From Rhodospirillales bacterium (GTDB lineage Bacteria > Pseudomonadota > Alphaproteobacteria > Rhodospirillales > Shumkoniaceae), in NCBI GenBank assembly GCA_018432935.1, contig JAHDSF010000011.1, positions 49,058 to 113,057 on the forward strand: DNA of 64,000 nucleotides. The letters run 5' to 3'. The position numbers and the translations under genes were made by a program. Shown here one piece after another: positions 1-8,047 of this stretch; position 1 is the first letter of the stretch, and each line of letters begins with the position of its first letter. The notes under the pieces were generated by a model. That model did not search any database. It saw nothing but the letters and a program-made list of their open reading frames with translations, and was not told the DNA's origin.

Positions 1-1
1 G

Positions 2-490
2 AGGCACGTGTCCTTCGCCATGGCACTGGCGCTGCGCATGACCGGGAACCTGCCGGATGCCGAGGAGATCGTGCAGGAGGCCTTCCTGCGGGTCTGGAAC
101 GGCGCCGGCCGTTGGCAACCCGAACGCGGCGCCCGGTTCACGACCTGGCTGTACCGCGTGGTCCTGAACCTGTGCCTGGACCGGCGGCGCCGGCCAGTGA
201 TGCTTCCGGTGGACGGCATCGAAGAACCGGCCGACCCGTCGGCCACGGGTTTCGACAGCCACGCCGCCTCCGAGTCCCGGCGTCTGGTGGCCGAAGCGCT
301 GCAGTCCCTGCCGGACCGGCAGCGGATGGCTCTGTCGCTGTGCTACTTCGGAGGCCTCGGATACGCCGAGGCGGCCGAGATCATGGACGTGACGCCCTCG
401 GCGCTCGACTCCCTGCTGGTCCGGGGCCGACGGCGGCTGCGGGAGTACCTGACGAGGCGCGGTCTCGAAGCGCTGGGAGATCTGGTATGA
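2..490 (+). CDS. ECF-type RNA polymerase sigma factor, 5' end outside the window
   Basis: Extracytoplasmic-function sigma factor that directs RNA polymerase to a small regulon. The visible 162 residues hold the end of region 2 (ADAEEIVQEAF, then FTTWLYRVVLN) and all of region 4 (LPDRQRMALSLCYFGGLGYAEAAEIM with a SALDSLLVRGRRRLR recognition helix, split here for length). Compared with the second ECF gene at 1583, about 35 to 40 N-terminal residues are missing, so the open frame continues upstream of base 1; the GTG at 8 is probably internal. The stop overlaps the next start by four bases (ATGA), which implies translational coupling to its likely anti-sigma factor. Family assignment is firm; the regulon is unknown. 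Confidence 0.9.
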   Translation, partial: RHVSFAMALALRMTGNLPDAEEIVQEAFLRVWNGAGRWQPERGARFTTWLYRVVLNLCLDRRRRPVMLPVDGIEEPADPSATGFDSHAASESRRLVAEALQSLPDRQRMALSLCYFGGLGYAEAAEIMDVTPSALDSLLVRGRRRLREYLTRRGLEALGDLV

Positions 491-912
491 GGCGCGACGA
501 ATTCATTCTGCTGGTGGATCGCCACGGCCCCGACCTCGCCACCTGGCCGGAAGGCGCAAGAGCGGACGCGGAGTCCCTCTTGGGCACTTCGGACTCGGCA
601 CGCCGCCTGCTCGCCGAGGCGCAGGCGGCGGATCGCCTGCTGCGTGGCAACGACCCTGCCGGCATCCTCACCGACGACCGAACGGCTCGCCTGGTCGCCC
701 GGACAATCGAGGCGGCCGGCGACCGCCCCCGCCAGAGTGGCATCCGGCAGGCTGCCGAAGCCTGGCTGCTTCGAATCGTGCTGCCGATCGGGCTTTCGGC
801 CGCGGCCGGATTCGCCGTCGGCCTGCTGGTGCCGGTCGAGCCCGCCGGTTCGGCCGCCTCCGTCGCCACCGTGCTCTGGTCGCTCGAACCCGCCGCCATT
901 CCGGTGTTCTGA
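487..912 (+). CDS. Anti-sigma-factor-like single-pass membrane protein
   Basis: This 141-residue protein has a cytosolic N-terminal part (about residues 1-90), one membrane segment (about 95-118, LPIGLSAAAGFAVGLLV) and a short outer tail. The N-terminal part carries DRHGPDLATWPE and SARRLLAEA. No zinc-binding Cys/His cluster is present, so it is not a ZAS-type anti-sigma factor. Its position, overlapping the ECF sigma stop by four bases, and its topology suggest it holds that sigma factor at the membrane. The same N-terminal domain recurs as a free-standing protein at 5333-5584. The anti-sigma role is inferred from context and topology, not from a recognised domain. Confidence 0.7.
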   Translation: MRRDEFILLVDRHGPDLATWPEGARADAESLLGTSDSARRLLAEAQAADRLLRGNDPAGILTDDRTARLVARTIEAAGDRPRQSGIRQAAEAWLLRIVLPIGLSAAAGFAVGLLVPVEPAGSAASVATVLWSLEPAAIPVF

Positions 913-1358
913 TGATCGGCTCGCGCTGGACTTTCCGGATCCTCATCATCTCGCTGATGCTGAACGCGTTCCTGGCCGGCCTCGTGGTGGCCCGGCTCGA
1001 TCGACCGGACCGCCCCGGCCCTCCCCCGGAAGTCGACCCGATGGGAATGGTGGGGCGCGTCGCCTCTACACTGCCCGAATCGGACGCCCGCATCCTGCGC
1101 GAGGCTTTCCAGCGCGAGCGTGAGGTGCTCGAGGCGGCGGCGGCGGCACTGCGCGATGGACCCGCGCTGCTGGGTCAAACTCTGCGGGCCGAGCCCTACG
1201 ACCCCGAAGCGACGCGGCGGGCGATGCGGGAACTGGGCGCCCGGCGGGAAGTGCTGATCGAAGGAACCGGGCGAGCGTTCTCGGCAGCAGCGGCGCGGAT
1301 GTCTGCCGAGGGGCGTCGACGCCTGGCCGAGTTTCCCCCGCCTCCCCGACGCCCCTGA
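912..1358 (+). CDS. Periplasmic heavy-metal-resistance/Spy-like protein
   Basis: A 148-residue protein anchored by an N-terminal membrane segment (about residues 8-28, ILIISLMLNAFLAGLVVA). The periplasmic remainder is helical and rich in Arg, Glu and Ala (LPESDARILREAFQREREV). This is the pattern of the metal-resist/CnrX-like family, which senses metals or chaperones proteins next to ECF sigma and anti-sigma pairs. Its ATG shares one base with the preceding TGA, so the sigma, anti-sigma and sensor genes form one tightly packed unit. A signal input for the anti-sigma factor is plausible but not shown by sequence. The C-terminus ends in a proline-rich tail (FPPPPRRP). Confidence 0.65.
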   Translation: MIGSRWTFRILIISLMLNAFLAGLVVARLDRPDRPGPPPEVDPMGMVGRVASTLPESDARILREAFQREREVLEAAAAALRDGPALLGQTLRAEPYDPEATRRAMRELGARREVLIEGTGRAFSAAAARMSAEGRRRLAEFPPPPRRP

Positions 1359-1522
1359 CCGGTCCCGATCTGTCCGTGCCGCCGCGGATTTGCCGGGCCA
1401 TTGGCCTGATTATTGCTTTCCTCCTTTGCTGCCGGCAGAAGTTGCCGGACGAGCGGCAAAAATTTCCTAATAAGTAATTGAAAATAAACAATTATCTTCG
1501 CCGGGTTTCGGGCGTTCGACCG

Positions 1523-1528
1523 TATAAT
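1523..1528 (+). promoter_or_regulatory. Possible -10 element (TATAAT) upstream of the second ECF gene
   Basis: A perfect TATAAT lies in a locally AT-rich intergenic stretch (1390-1530), 55 bases before the chosen ECF start. No convincing -35 hexamer is found 16-18 bases upstream, so this is only a candidate. Confidence 0.25.
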
Positions 1529-1582
1529 GGGGAACAACTCGCTGTTGCGAACGGATGGTCCACTCGCTTTGCAGGCTCAGCC

Positions 1583-2179
1583 ATGGACATCATGAGGGTT
1601 GCCAGCCAGGGGGATGAGTCGTGGGACGACGACGCCCTGCTCGAGCGCATGAAGGCCGATGACGCCGAAGCCTTCCGCATCCTGGTGGAACGCCACGTCG
1701 ACCGCGCCTATGCGCTTGCCCTGAGAATTCTGCGCAACGCTGCCGATGCCGAGGACGTCGCCCAGGAAGCTCTGGTGAAGGCCTGGACCCACCGCAGCGC
1801 CTGGCAGGCCGGCAAGGCACGCTTCTCCACCTGGCTGTACCGGGTGGTGGTCAACCGCTGCATCGACCTGCAAAGAATGCCGCGCAGCGCCTGGATCGAA
1901 GAGGTTGCCGAGCCGGCCGACCCGGGAGCCGACGCAGTGACGACCATCCACCGCCGAGAGGTGTTCGAGCGGCTCGAAGACGCTCTCGACCACATGCCCG
2001 CCCAGCAGCGGGCCGCCCTCACCCTGGCCTACTTCGACGATCTCGGCAACGCCGCCATCGCCGAGATTCTCGGCACCACGGTACCGGCCGTGGAATCCCT
2101 GCTGAAGCGCGGGCGACAGGGGCTGCGAACACGGCTGAAACGCAGCGAGCGCGACGTACGGCAGGCGCTGGTCACCTGA
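1583..2179 (+). CDS. ECF-type RNA polymerase sigma factor
   Basis: A complete ECF sigma factor of 198 residues. Region 2 is visible as ADAEDVAQEALVKAW and FSTWLYRVVVNRCID. Region 4 is visible as MPAQQRAALTLAYFDDLGN followed by PAVESLLKRGRQGLR. It is clearly paralogous to the truncated sigma at the window start. I start at ATG 1583 because the family begins about ten residues before the acidic stretch; an in-frame ATG at 1478 would add 35 uncharacteristic residues. No anti-sigma gene follows it. The next gene is flagellin, so it could regulate flagellar or envelope genes, but no target is shown. Confidence 0.88.
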   Translation: MDIMRVASQGDESWDDDALLERMKADDAEAFRILVERHVDRAYALALRILRNAADAEDVAQEALVKAWTHRSAWQAGKARFSTWLYRVVVNRCIDLQRMPRSAWIEEVAEPADPGADAVTTIHRREVFERLEDALDHMPAQQRAALTLAYFDDLGNAAIAEILGTTVPAVESLLKRGRQGLRTRLKRSERDVRQALVT

Positions 2180-2180
2180 A

Positions 2181-2201
2181 GGGCGGGAACTTTCCCCGCC
2201 C
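2181..2201 (+). terminator. Short GC hairpin after the ECF sigma gene
   Basis: The arms GGGCGGG (2181-2187) and CCCGCCC (2195-2201) pair perfectly around a 7-base loop, two bases after the sigma stop. No T-run follows, so termination is possible but unproven. Confidence 0.4.
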
Positions 2202-2295
2202 GGAAATCCTTCGCGGTCCGTTGAAGAACCTGAAGCCGTCCCCGACGGCCGGCTCCCGGAAGGGAGCGTGACCGCGCATCAGAAGGATACGACCT

Positions 2296-3120
2296 ATGCC
2301 CGTCATCTCGACAAACACCGCCGCCAACTCGGCTCTTCGCTACCTCAACCTGAACTCGGAAGAGCAGACCAGCATCACCTCGAAGCTGGCGTCCGGCTCG
2401 CGTATCGTGCGGGCCTCCGACGACGCCGCGGGGCTCGCCATCGGCACCCGCATCCAGGCCGACGTGACCGTGCTCAGCCAGGCGGCGACCAACGCCTCGC
2501 AGGCGGTCTCGATCCTGCAGACCGCCGACGGCGGCCTGTCGAACGTCGGCGACATCCTGCAGCGCATGAAGACGCTGGCCACACAATCCGACTCCGGTTC
2601 GGTAACCGACGACGAGCGCGCCTACATCAACGCGGAATTCGCCGAGCTGATCGCCGAAATCACCGGCATCGCGCAGGGCACCCGCTACAACGGCGACGCG
2701 CTGCTCGACGGCACCAGCGCCTACGCCACCGGCGTCAACTTCCTGGTCGGCACCGCGACCACCGACACCATCCAGGTGCAGATCACCGACGTCGACGCCA
2801 CCGCCCTCGGGCTGGCGGCCGCCACCGTGGCAACCCAGACCGGCGCCGAGGCCGCACTGGACCTGATCGATACCGCGATCGGCACCATCTCGAACGCCCG
2901 CGCCGAAATCGGCGCCACCATGTCGCGGTTCGAGTTCCGGGGCGAGACGATCGCCACCAGCATCGAGAACCTGAGTGCGGCGGAATCGGCGATCATGGAC
3001 GCCGACATCGCCGAGCAGCAGGCCAATCTGTCCTCTGCCGACGTCAAGACCCAGGCGGCCATCGCCGCCCTGTCGCAGGCCAACGAAATGCCGCAGAACC
3101 TGCTCGCCCTGCTGAAGTAA
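2296..3120 (+). CDS. fliC: Flagellin
   Basis: Flagellar filament subunit of 274 residues, exported through the flagellar type III system and polymerised under the FliD cap. The N-terminal D0/D1 region starts PVISTNTAANSALRYLN and contains LASGSRIVRASDDAAGLAI. The C-terminal D1/D0 region has AEIGATMSRFEFR and ends SQANEMPQNLLALLK. The variable centre (about residues 115-195) is short, so this is a minimal flagellin typical of many alphaproteobacteria. AGAAGGA about seven bases before the ATG is a good ribosome-binding site. It is followed by a strong hairpin and then fliD. Confidence 0.97.
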   Translation: MPVISTNTAANSALRYLNLNSEEQTSITSKLASGSRIVRASDDAAGLAIGTRIQADVTVLSQAATNASQAVSILQTADGGLSNVGDILQRMKTLATQSDSGSVTDDERAYINAEFAELIAEITGIAQGTRYNGDALLDGTSAYATGVNFLVGTATTDTIQVQITDVDATALGLAAATVATQTGAEAALDLIDTAIGTISNARAEIGATMSRFEFRGETIATSIENLSAAESAIMDADIAEQQANLSSADVKTQAAIAALSQANEMPQNLLALLK

Positions 3121-3130
3121 CAGCCCCCAG

Positions 3131-3164
3131 ACGACGGCGCGGGGCCGGTTTCCCGCGCCGTCGT
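3131..3164 (+). terminator. Strong hairpin between fliC and fliD
   Basis: Perfect 13-bp arms, ACGACGGCGCGGG (3131-3143) and CCCGCGCCGTCGT (3152-3164), surround an 8-base loop just after the flagellin stop. There is no U-tract. It may attenuate read-through or stabilise the abundant fliC mRNA 3' end. Confidence 0.55.
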
Positions 3165-3182
3165 GCGCCAATGGAGGCGATC

Positions 3183-4838
3183 GTGACCGGCACCACAGCC
3201 GTCTCGGGTTCGAGCTACACCACCACCAGCCGCTATCAGTTCGACAGCGCCGCCCTCATCGAGGCGGCGGTCGCGGCGAAGCTCGCGACCGCCAACGCCT
3301 ATGCCGACAAGATCGAGGTCAACGAGGCCAAGATCTCCGCCTATGCCGAACTGCAAAGCCTGCTTCTGGAGTTGCAGGAGGCGGCGCAGGCGATCCGCAG
3401 CCCGAAGGGAACCATCGATTCGGCGGACGACGTGTTTCTCGACCGCACCGCGTATCTCTATTCGCCGAGCAACACGACGGCCACCAATCTGATGGAGGCG
3501 ACGGTCGAAGAGGGCACCGACATCGGCAGCCACACGATCGTCATCGAGCAGATTGCCACCGCCGAGAAGATCGGAAGCGGCGACATCTCGAGCCGCACGG
3601 AAGCGCTCGGCTACAGCGGCACGTTCACGGTCGGCGCCGAGGACGGCTCCGCGACGGAGATCACCGTCACCGGCGACATGTCGCTGAACGAGATCGTCAA
3701 GGAGATCAACGACGTCGCCGCAACCACCGGCGTCACCGCTTCGGTGATCAAGGTCGACGACGACAGCTACATGATGGTTCTGACCGCCGCCAACACCGGC
3801 CAGGACATCTCGTTGACCGATCCCGATGGTGTGCTGACGTCCCTGGGATTTCTCGCCAGCGACGGCACGTTCGCCAACGAGCTGCGGAAGAACCAGAGCG
3901 CGATCGTCGCCGTCGACGGCGTCACCATCGAGCGGGAAAGCAACCAGATCGACGACGCTCTCGACGGCATCACCTTGCAGCTCTATGCGGCCGATCCCGA
4001 CACGACGCTGACGCTCGAGACGGCGGCGGACCTGTCCGGCATCCAGGATGCCATCACGGCCTTCGTCGACGCCTACAATGCGCTGCGCGATTTCATCGTC
4101 ACCAACCAGACGGTCACCAGCGCCGGCGTGGCCGCGGACGATGCGGTGCTGTTCGCCGACAGCACGTTGCGCAGCATTTCGGCCGCCGTTGCCGCCATCA
4201 TCACCGACGATTCCGGGGGCTATTCGCTGGCCGACATCGGGCTGAAGTTCGATTCCTCGAACCACCTGACCCTGAATCAGGCCACCCTCGGGGATGCGCT
4301 GGTCAACAACCTCGAGATGATCCAGGCGCTGTTCGCCTATCAGTACACCACGTCTGACGGCGATCTCGCGCTGCTGTCGCACGACGATACCCAGGACAGC
4401 CTGTCGTTCACCCTCGACATCACGGTCGGTGACGACGGCACCATCACCGCAGCTTCGGTGGCCGGCGATTCAAGCCTGTTCACGATCAGCGGCAACACGA
4501 TCTCAGGCGCGGAAGGCAGCATCTACGAGGGTCTCAAGTTCGTCTACACCGGCGGCGCGTCGGAGTCGATCGACGTCGAGATCAACCAGGGTCTCGCCGA
4601 TCGGCTCTACTACGTCCTCAAGACCGCGGCCGACGAAACCGACAGCACGCTGACCGACGTCATCGGGGCGCTGGAAGAGACCAACGCGGAGCTCGAGAAG
4701 CGCATCGCGACGGTAAAAGCGCGGGCAGCCGATTACGAGGAGTACCTGACCGAGAAATACTCCCGCATTCAGGCGACGCTGTCGGCCGCGGAATCGATCC
4801 TCGCCCTTTTGGAAGCCCTGAATGACAGCGACGATTGA
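3183..4838 (+). CDS. fliD: Flagellar filament cap protein (hook-associated protein 2)
   Basis: FliD forms the oligomeric cap at the filament tip and assists flagellin folding. The 551-residue product has FliD_N features (VEEGTDIGSHTIVIEQIATAEK, residues about 100-120), an Ig-like middle region and FliD_C (SGIQDAITAFVDAYNALRDFI). The C-terminal helical end has KRIATVKARAADYEEYLTEKY. I chose GTG 3183 because GGAGG lies five bases upstream; an in-frame ATG at 3171 would overlap that ribosome-binding site. It sits between fliC and fliS, the usual late-gene order. Confidence 0.93.
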   Translation: MTGTTAVSGSSYTTTSRYQFDSAALIEAAVAAKLATANAYADKIEVNEAKISAYAELQSLLLELQEAAQAIRSPKGTIDSADDVFLDRTAYLYSPSNTTATNLMEATVEEGTDIGSHTIVIEQIATAEKIGSGDISSRTEALGYSGTFTVGAEDGSATEITVTGDMSLNEIVKEINDVAATTGVTASVIKVDDDSYMMVLTAANTGQDISLTDPDGVLTSLGFLASDGTFANELRKNQSAIVAVDGVTIERESNQIDDALDGITLQLYAADPDTTLTLETAADLSGIQDAITAFVDAYNALRDFIVTNQTVTSAGVAADDAVLFADSTLRSISAAVAAIITDDSGGYSLADIGLKFDSSNHLTLNQATLGDALVNNLEMIQALFAYQYTTSDGDLALLSHDDTQDSLSFTLDITVGDDGTITAASVAGDSSLFTISGNTISGAEGSIYEGLKFVYTGGASESIDVEINQGLADRLYYVLKTAADETDSTLTDVIGALEETNAELEKRIATVKARAADYEEYLTEKYSRIQATLSAAESILALLEALNDSDD

Positions 4839-4850
4839 TGAGGAGCCTCC

Positions 4851-5255
4851 ATGAACGCCCAGACCTATGCCATATCCGCCTACCGCTCTGCGCAAAGCAC
4901 GGTCGCACCCTTGCGCGCCGTGGTGCTGCTCTACGATGGCGTCCTCGTCCACATCCGCAACGCATCGCAGGCGTTTCGGGCCAAGGATTATGAAACTCAC
5001 TTCAACGAGATCATGCGCGCGGCGGACATCCTGCTCGCGCTCAACGCCGCGCTCGATATGAAGCGGGGCGGAAGTGTGGCCGTCTCGCTGCGCGCGTTCT
5101 ACGAGACCACCATCAAGGCCTTGATCTCGTCGGCGAGCAGGAAAAGCGCCCTCGAATGCGCCGAGCGCATCGAGCGCGGCGTGCGCACGATGCGCGATGC
5201 CTGGGCCGAGATCGCCGGCGAAATTCAGAAGGAGCCCGCCGAAGCCGCCTCGTGA
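4851..5255 (+). CDS. fliS: Flagellin-specific export chaperone FliS
   Basis: A 134-residue helical cytosolic chaperone that binds the flagellin C-terminus and prevents premature polymerisation. Family signatures are visible: YRSAQSTVAPLRAVVLLYDGVLVHI near the start (split across residues 11-36) and ADILLALNAALDMKRGG in the middle. It starts 12 bases after fliD behind GAGGAG. The C-terminal tail is short and charged. Confidence 0.92.
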   Translation: MNAQTYAISAYRSAQSTVAPLRAVVLLYDGVLVHIRNASQAFRAKDYETHFNEIMRAADILLALNAALDMKRGGSVAVSLRAFYETTIKALISSASRKSALECAERIERGVRTMRDAWAEIAGEIQKEPAEAAS

Positions 5256-5332
5256 CCGAAGGCCGGGGTTTCGCTCGCCCCGCCATATCCTATAGAGTGC
5301 CTTCTTTGCTGGCTGACGAAGAACTCGAAGCC

Positions 5333-5584
5333 ATGAGCGCACTTGCGATGTCGATCGAGCAGCTTCAGGACTGCATCGATCGTTATGGTGAGGACCTGAC
5401 CACCTGGCCCGAGAACGAGCGACTCCAGGCGGACACCCTTCTTGCGTCCTCGGAACCGGCGCGGGCCCTGCTCGCCGAGGCCGAGCAGCGGGCCGTTGCC
5501 CTGCGCACGGCCGCGCCGAAGGCCCCCCCGGGACTGGTCGACAGGATTCTGAAGGCCGCCGGCGTCCCGCCCAAGAAGCCATAG
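5333..5584 (+). CDS. Small protein sharing the anti-sigma N-terminal domain
   Basis: A soluble protein of about 83 residues with no membrane segment. It contains DRYGEDLTTWPENERLQAD followed by SSEPARALLAEAE. This aligns closely with the cytosolic half of the anti-sigma-like protein at 487-912 (DRHGPDLATWPEGARADAE, then SARRLLAEA). It therefore looks like a free-standing version of that domain. The start is uncertain: ATG 5333, ATG 5348 and GTG 5297 are all in frame and none has a strong ribosome-binding site. It lies 77 bases after fliS and could be a soluble sigma-factor or flagellar-export partner. No named family is recognised. Confidence 0.65.
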   Translation: MSALAMSIEQLQDCIDRYGEDLTTWPENERLQADTLLASSEPARALLAEAEQRAVALRTAAPKAPPGLVDRILKAAGVPPKKP

Positions 5585-5607
5585 CTCCGACGCCCCGATG
5601 AGTTTTT

Positions 5608-5639
5608 GCCCCGCCCCCCCTGAGCGGGAAAGGCGGGGC
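5608..5639. terminator. GC hairpin before flgD
   Basis: GCCCCGCC (5608-5615) pairs perfectly with GGCGGGGC (5632-5639), 24 bases after the small gene. On the plus strand the T-run precedes the stem rather than following it, so intrinsic termination is doubtful. Confidence 0.35.
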
Positions 5640-5771
5640 TGCGTCGATTCCCCATCGACCGCCCAAGTCTTCGCCAAATAGCCCGCTTGGATCGGCCGCG
5701 CCGCTCGTACCAACCCGCAGATAGGCCACCTCGCCCCATGGCGATCCGGCCGCAACTGCGGAGCGGCACCC

Positions 5772-6428
5772 ATGACCACCGTCAGCGACGTTTCGAACAC
5801 CACCGGCAGCACGAACACCTCCGCTGCCAGCAGCTGGGCCGCGAGCTACGACACCTTCCTACAGCTTCTCTGCACCCAACTCGAAAACCAGAACCCGCTG
5901 GATCCGCTCGACAGCACCGAGTTTGTCACCCAGCTGGCGCAGTATTCGGCTCTCGAGCAGCAGATCAGCACCAACGACAAGCTGGAATCGGTGCTCTCGG
6001 CGCTCGACGGCTGCTCGGGGTCCTTCGCCGTGTCCTACATCGGACGCACCGTCGAGGCCGTGGCCGACACCGTCACTATCGATCAGGGTGAGGGCGCCGA
6101 ATGGATCTACAACCTCGGCTCCGCCGCCGAGGAGGTCACCCTGGAGATCACCGACGATCAGGGCGAGGTCGTCTGGAGCGGCAGCGGCGAAACCTCGGCA
6201 GGCCGCCACACGCTGGAGTGGGACGGTTGCGATAGCGCGGGCAAGCCTTTGCCCGACGGCAGCTACACCCTGAAGGTGACCGCAACCGACGCCGACGGCA
6301 AAGCAGTCACGTCCACCACCTGCATCCGCGGCACCGTGACCGGCGTCGATACCTCCAGCGGCACCACCGTCCTCGAGCTCGGCGACACCGAGGTCGAGCT
6401 CGAGAACGTGGTTCGCGTCACCGCCTGA
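5772..6428 (+). CDS. flgD: Flagellar hook assembly protein (hook cap)
   Basis: FlgD caps the growing hook and allows FlgE polymerisation. The 218-residue product has the conserved N-terminal block YDTFLQLLCTQLENQNPLDP and LDSTEFVTQLAQYSALEQQ. This is followed by the FlgD Ig-like/FlnC-type domain (GAEWIYNLGSAAEEVTLEI, then AGRHTLEWDG, LPDGSYTLKVTATD) and a C-terminal Tudor-like part with TVTGVD and VVRVTA. GGAG lies seven bases before the ATG. It precedes flgE by 13 bases, a classical pair. Confidence 0.95.
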   Translation: MTTVSDVSNTTGSTNTSAASSWAASYDTFLQLLCTQLENQNPLDPLDSTEFVTQLAQYSALEQQISTNDKLESVLSALDGCSGSFAVSYIGRTVEAVADTVTIDQGEGAEWIYNLGSAAEEVTLEITDDQGEVVWSGSGETSAGRHTLEWDGCDSAGKPLPDGSYTLKVTATDADGKAVTSTTCIRGTVTGVDTSSGTTVLELGDTEVELENVVRVTA

Positions 6429-6441
6429 CAGGGGGGCTGCG

Positions 6442-7683
6442 ATGAGCTTGAACGGCGCGATGAACACGGCCGTCTCGGCGCTCAAGGCCCAGGGCCAGGC
6501 GCTTTCGATGGTCTCCACGAACCTCGCGAACTCGTCCACCGTCGGCTACAAGTCGACGCACGCCCGCTTCGCCACCCTGGTCACCGAGATGGCCAGCGGC
6601 ACCGCCTTCGCCGGCGGCGGGGTCACCTCGTCGGCGCGCCAGAACGTCAGCGCCCAGGGGCTGATCGAACCGAGCAGCAACAGCACCGACATCGCAATCG
6701 ACGGCAACGGCATGTTCGTCGTCGCGACCAGGCCGGGCGGCGGCTCCCACTACTACACGCGGAACGGCGAGTTCGACACCGACGAGGACGGCTACCTGGT
6801 CGCCAACGGCTACTACCTGATGGGCTGGGCGACCGACGCCGCAGGGAACGTGGCGAACCCGGACGACGCCACGCTCCAGGTCATCAACATCAACGCCCGC
6901 AACCAGTCGGCCAAGGCGACCACCGAGATCGGCCTGGATTCGAACCTGCCCTCGACGGCGGCCGTCGGCGACACCTACACGGCGACGCTCGAGGTCATCG
7001 ACTCGCTCGGCAACTCCCATTCCTTGACCGCGACCTACGAGAAGACCGGCGACAACACCTGGGAACTGAGCGTCAGCGACCCGTGGCTGTCCTCGGACAC
7101 CGGCACGCCGCCGACCTCCTCGGGAACCAGCGCGACCACCGTCATCACCCTCAACTTCACCGACGAAGGCGTTCTCGATACGACGGTGCCCGATCCCGCG
7201 ACCTTGTCCATCACCGGCTGGACCACCGCGGCGGCCGACAGCTCGATCAGCCTCGATCTCGCCAGCCTGAGCCAGCTTTCCGACGATTACGACGTCGGCA
7301 CCATCTCGCAGGACGGCTTCGCGACCGGCGATCTGGAATCGCTCTCGGTCGACTCCGACGGGACGATCTTCGCGATCTACGACAATGGCCAGTCGATGCC
7401 GATCTACAAGATCGCGGTCGCCACCTTCGCCAACTACAACGGCCTGACCGCGATGAGCGACAACGTCTACGCCGAGAGCGGCGACTCCGGGATTCCCAAC
7501 CTTTGCGTCGCCGGCAGCGACGGAGCCGGCGAGATCCGGGGCAACGCGGTCGAGGCCTCGAACGTCGACACCGCCGACGAGTTCACCCGCATGATCGTGG
7601 CGCAGCAGGCCTACTCGGCTGCCTCGCAGATCATCAGCACGGTGCAGGACATGTACGACGACCTGATGGCCGCCGTGCGGTGA
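6442..7683 (+). CDS. flgE: Flagellar hook protein
   Basis: The 413-residue FlgE polymerises into the universal joint between rod and filament. The N-terminal rod-family motif is MNTAVSALKAQGQALSMVST followed by NLANSSTVGYKS. An F/Y-rich flagellar hook domain follows (IDGNGMFVVATRPGGG, YTRNGEFDTDEDGYLVANG). The C-terminal coiled region is GNAVEASNVDTADEFTRMI and YSAASQIISTVQDMYDDLM. A GGGGGG ribosome-binding site precedes the ATG. The length matches alphaproteobacterial FlgE. Confidence 0.96.
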   Translation: MSLNGAMNTAVSALKAQGQALSMVSTNLANSSTVGYKSTHARFATLVTEMASGTAFAGGGVTSSARQNVSAQGLIEPSSNSTDIAIDGNGMFVVATRPGGGSHYYTRNGEFDTDEDGYLVANGYYLMGWATDAAGNVANPDDATLQVININARNQSAKATTEIGLDSNLPSTAAVGDTYTATLEVIDSLGNSHSLTATYEKTGDNTWELSVSDPWLSSDTGTPPTSSGTSATTVITLNFTDEGVLDTTVPDPATLSITGWTTAAADSSISLDLASLSQLSDDYDVGTISQDGFATGDLESLSVDSDGTIFAIYDNGQSMPIYKIAVATFANYNGLTAMSDNVYAESGDSGIPNLCVAGSDGAGEIRGNAVEASNVDTADEFTRMIVAQQAYSAASQIISTVQDMYDDLMAAVR

Positions 7684-7702
7684 GCAGCAGAGGGAAAAAG
7701 CA

Positions 7703-8035
7703 ATGACGAAAAGCCGTCACCTTCACCTTTCCCCGGTCGAACACAAGGCCAAGCGCACTCTCGCCCAGGTCGCGCGCGCCCTGGACCCCGAGGCGATCGG
7801 TCCCGACGAGGCTCTCGAGCTGGCCCACACGATCGCCGATTCGCTGAGCCGGCTGCCGCCCGATCAGACGCTGATCCTGCGGCGCAAGGTGGGGGTCGCG
7901 GTCGGGGAGCTCGAGGCGCTGATCGAAGAGCTCAAGGGCGAGCTTTCGGCGGTTGGCCGGGATCTCGACAAGGTCGCCGCCCACAGCGGCGCCGCCGCGG
8001 CGTACACGCGGCGCGCGTCCGGCGGGCAGCGCTGA
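7703..8035 (+). CDS. Uncharacterised small protein between flgE and flgN
   Basis: A soluble, helix-rich 110-residue protein with no signal peptide or membrane segment. It has charged helices (LSPVEHKAKRTLAQVARAL; LEALIEELKGELSAVGRDL) and a polar tail. AGAGGGA precedes the ATG. It lies 19 bases after flgE and 12 before the FlgN-like gene, so it is co-transcribed with hook genes. A role as a flagellar export chaperone or regulator is a guess from size and position; no family is recognised. Confidence 0.6.
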   Translation: MTKSRHLHLSPVEHKAKRTLAQVARALDPEAIGPDEALELAHTIADSLSRLPPDQTLILRRKVGVAVGELEALIEELKGELSAVGRDLDKVAAHSGAAAAYTRRASGGQR

Positions 8036-8047
8036 ACGGAGGCACCC

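Noticed and set aside
1531..1556. GGAAC as part of a general-stress (EcfG-type) promoter
   Set aside because: No CGTT-type -10 at the required distance.
3171..3173. ATG 3171 as the fliD start
   Set aside because: It overlaps the GGAGG that is ideally placed for GTG 3183; kept only as an alternative.
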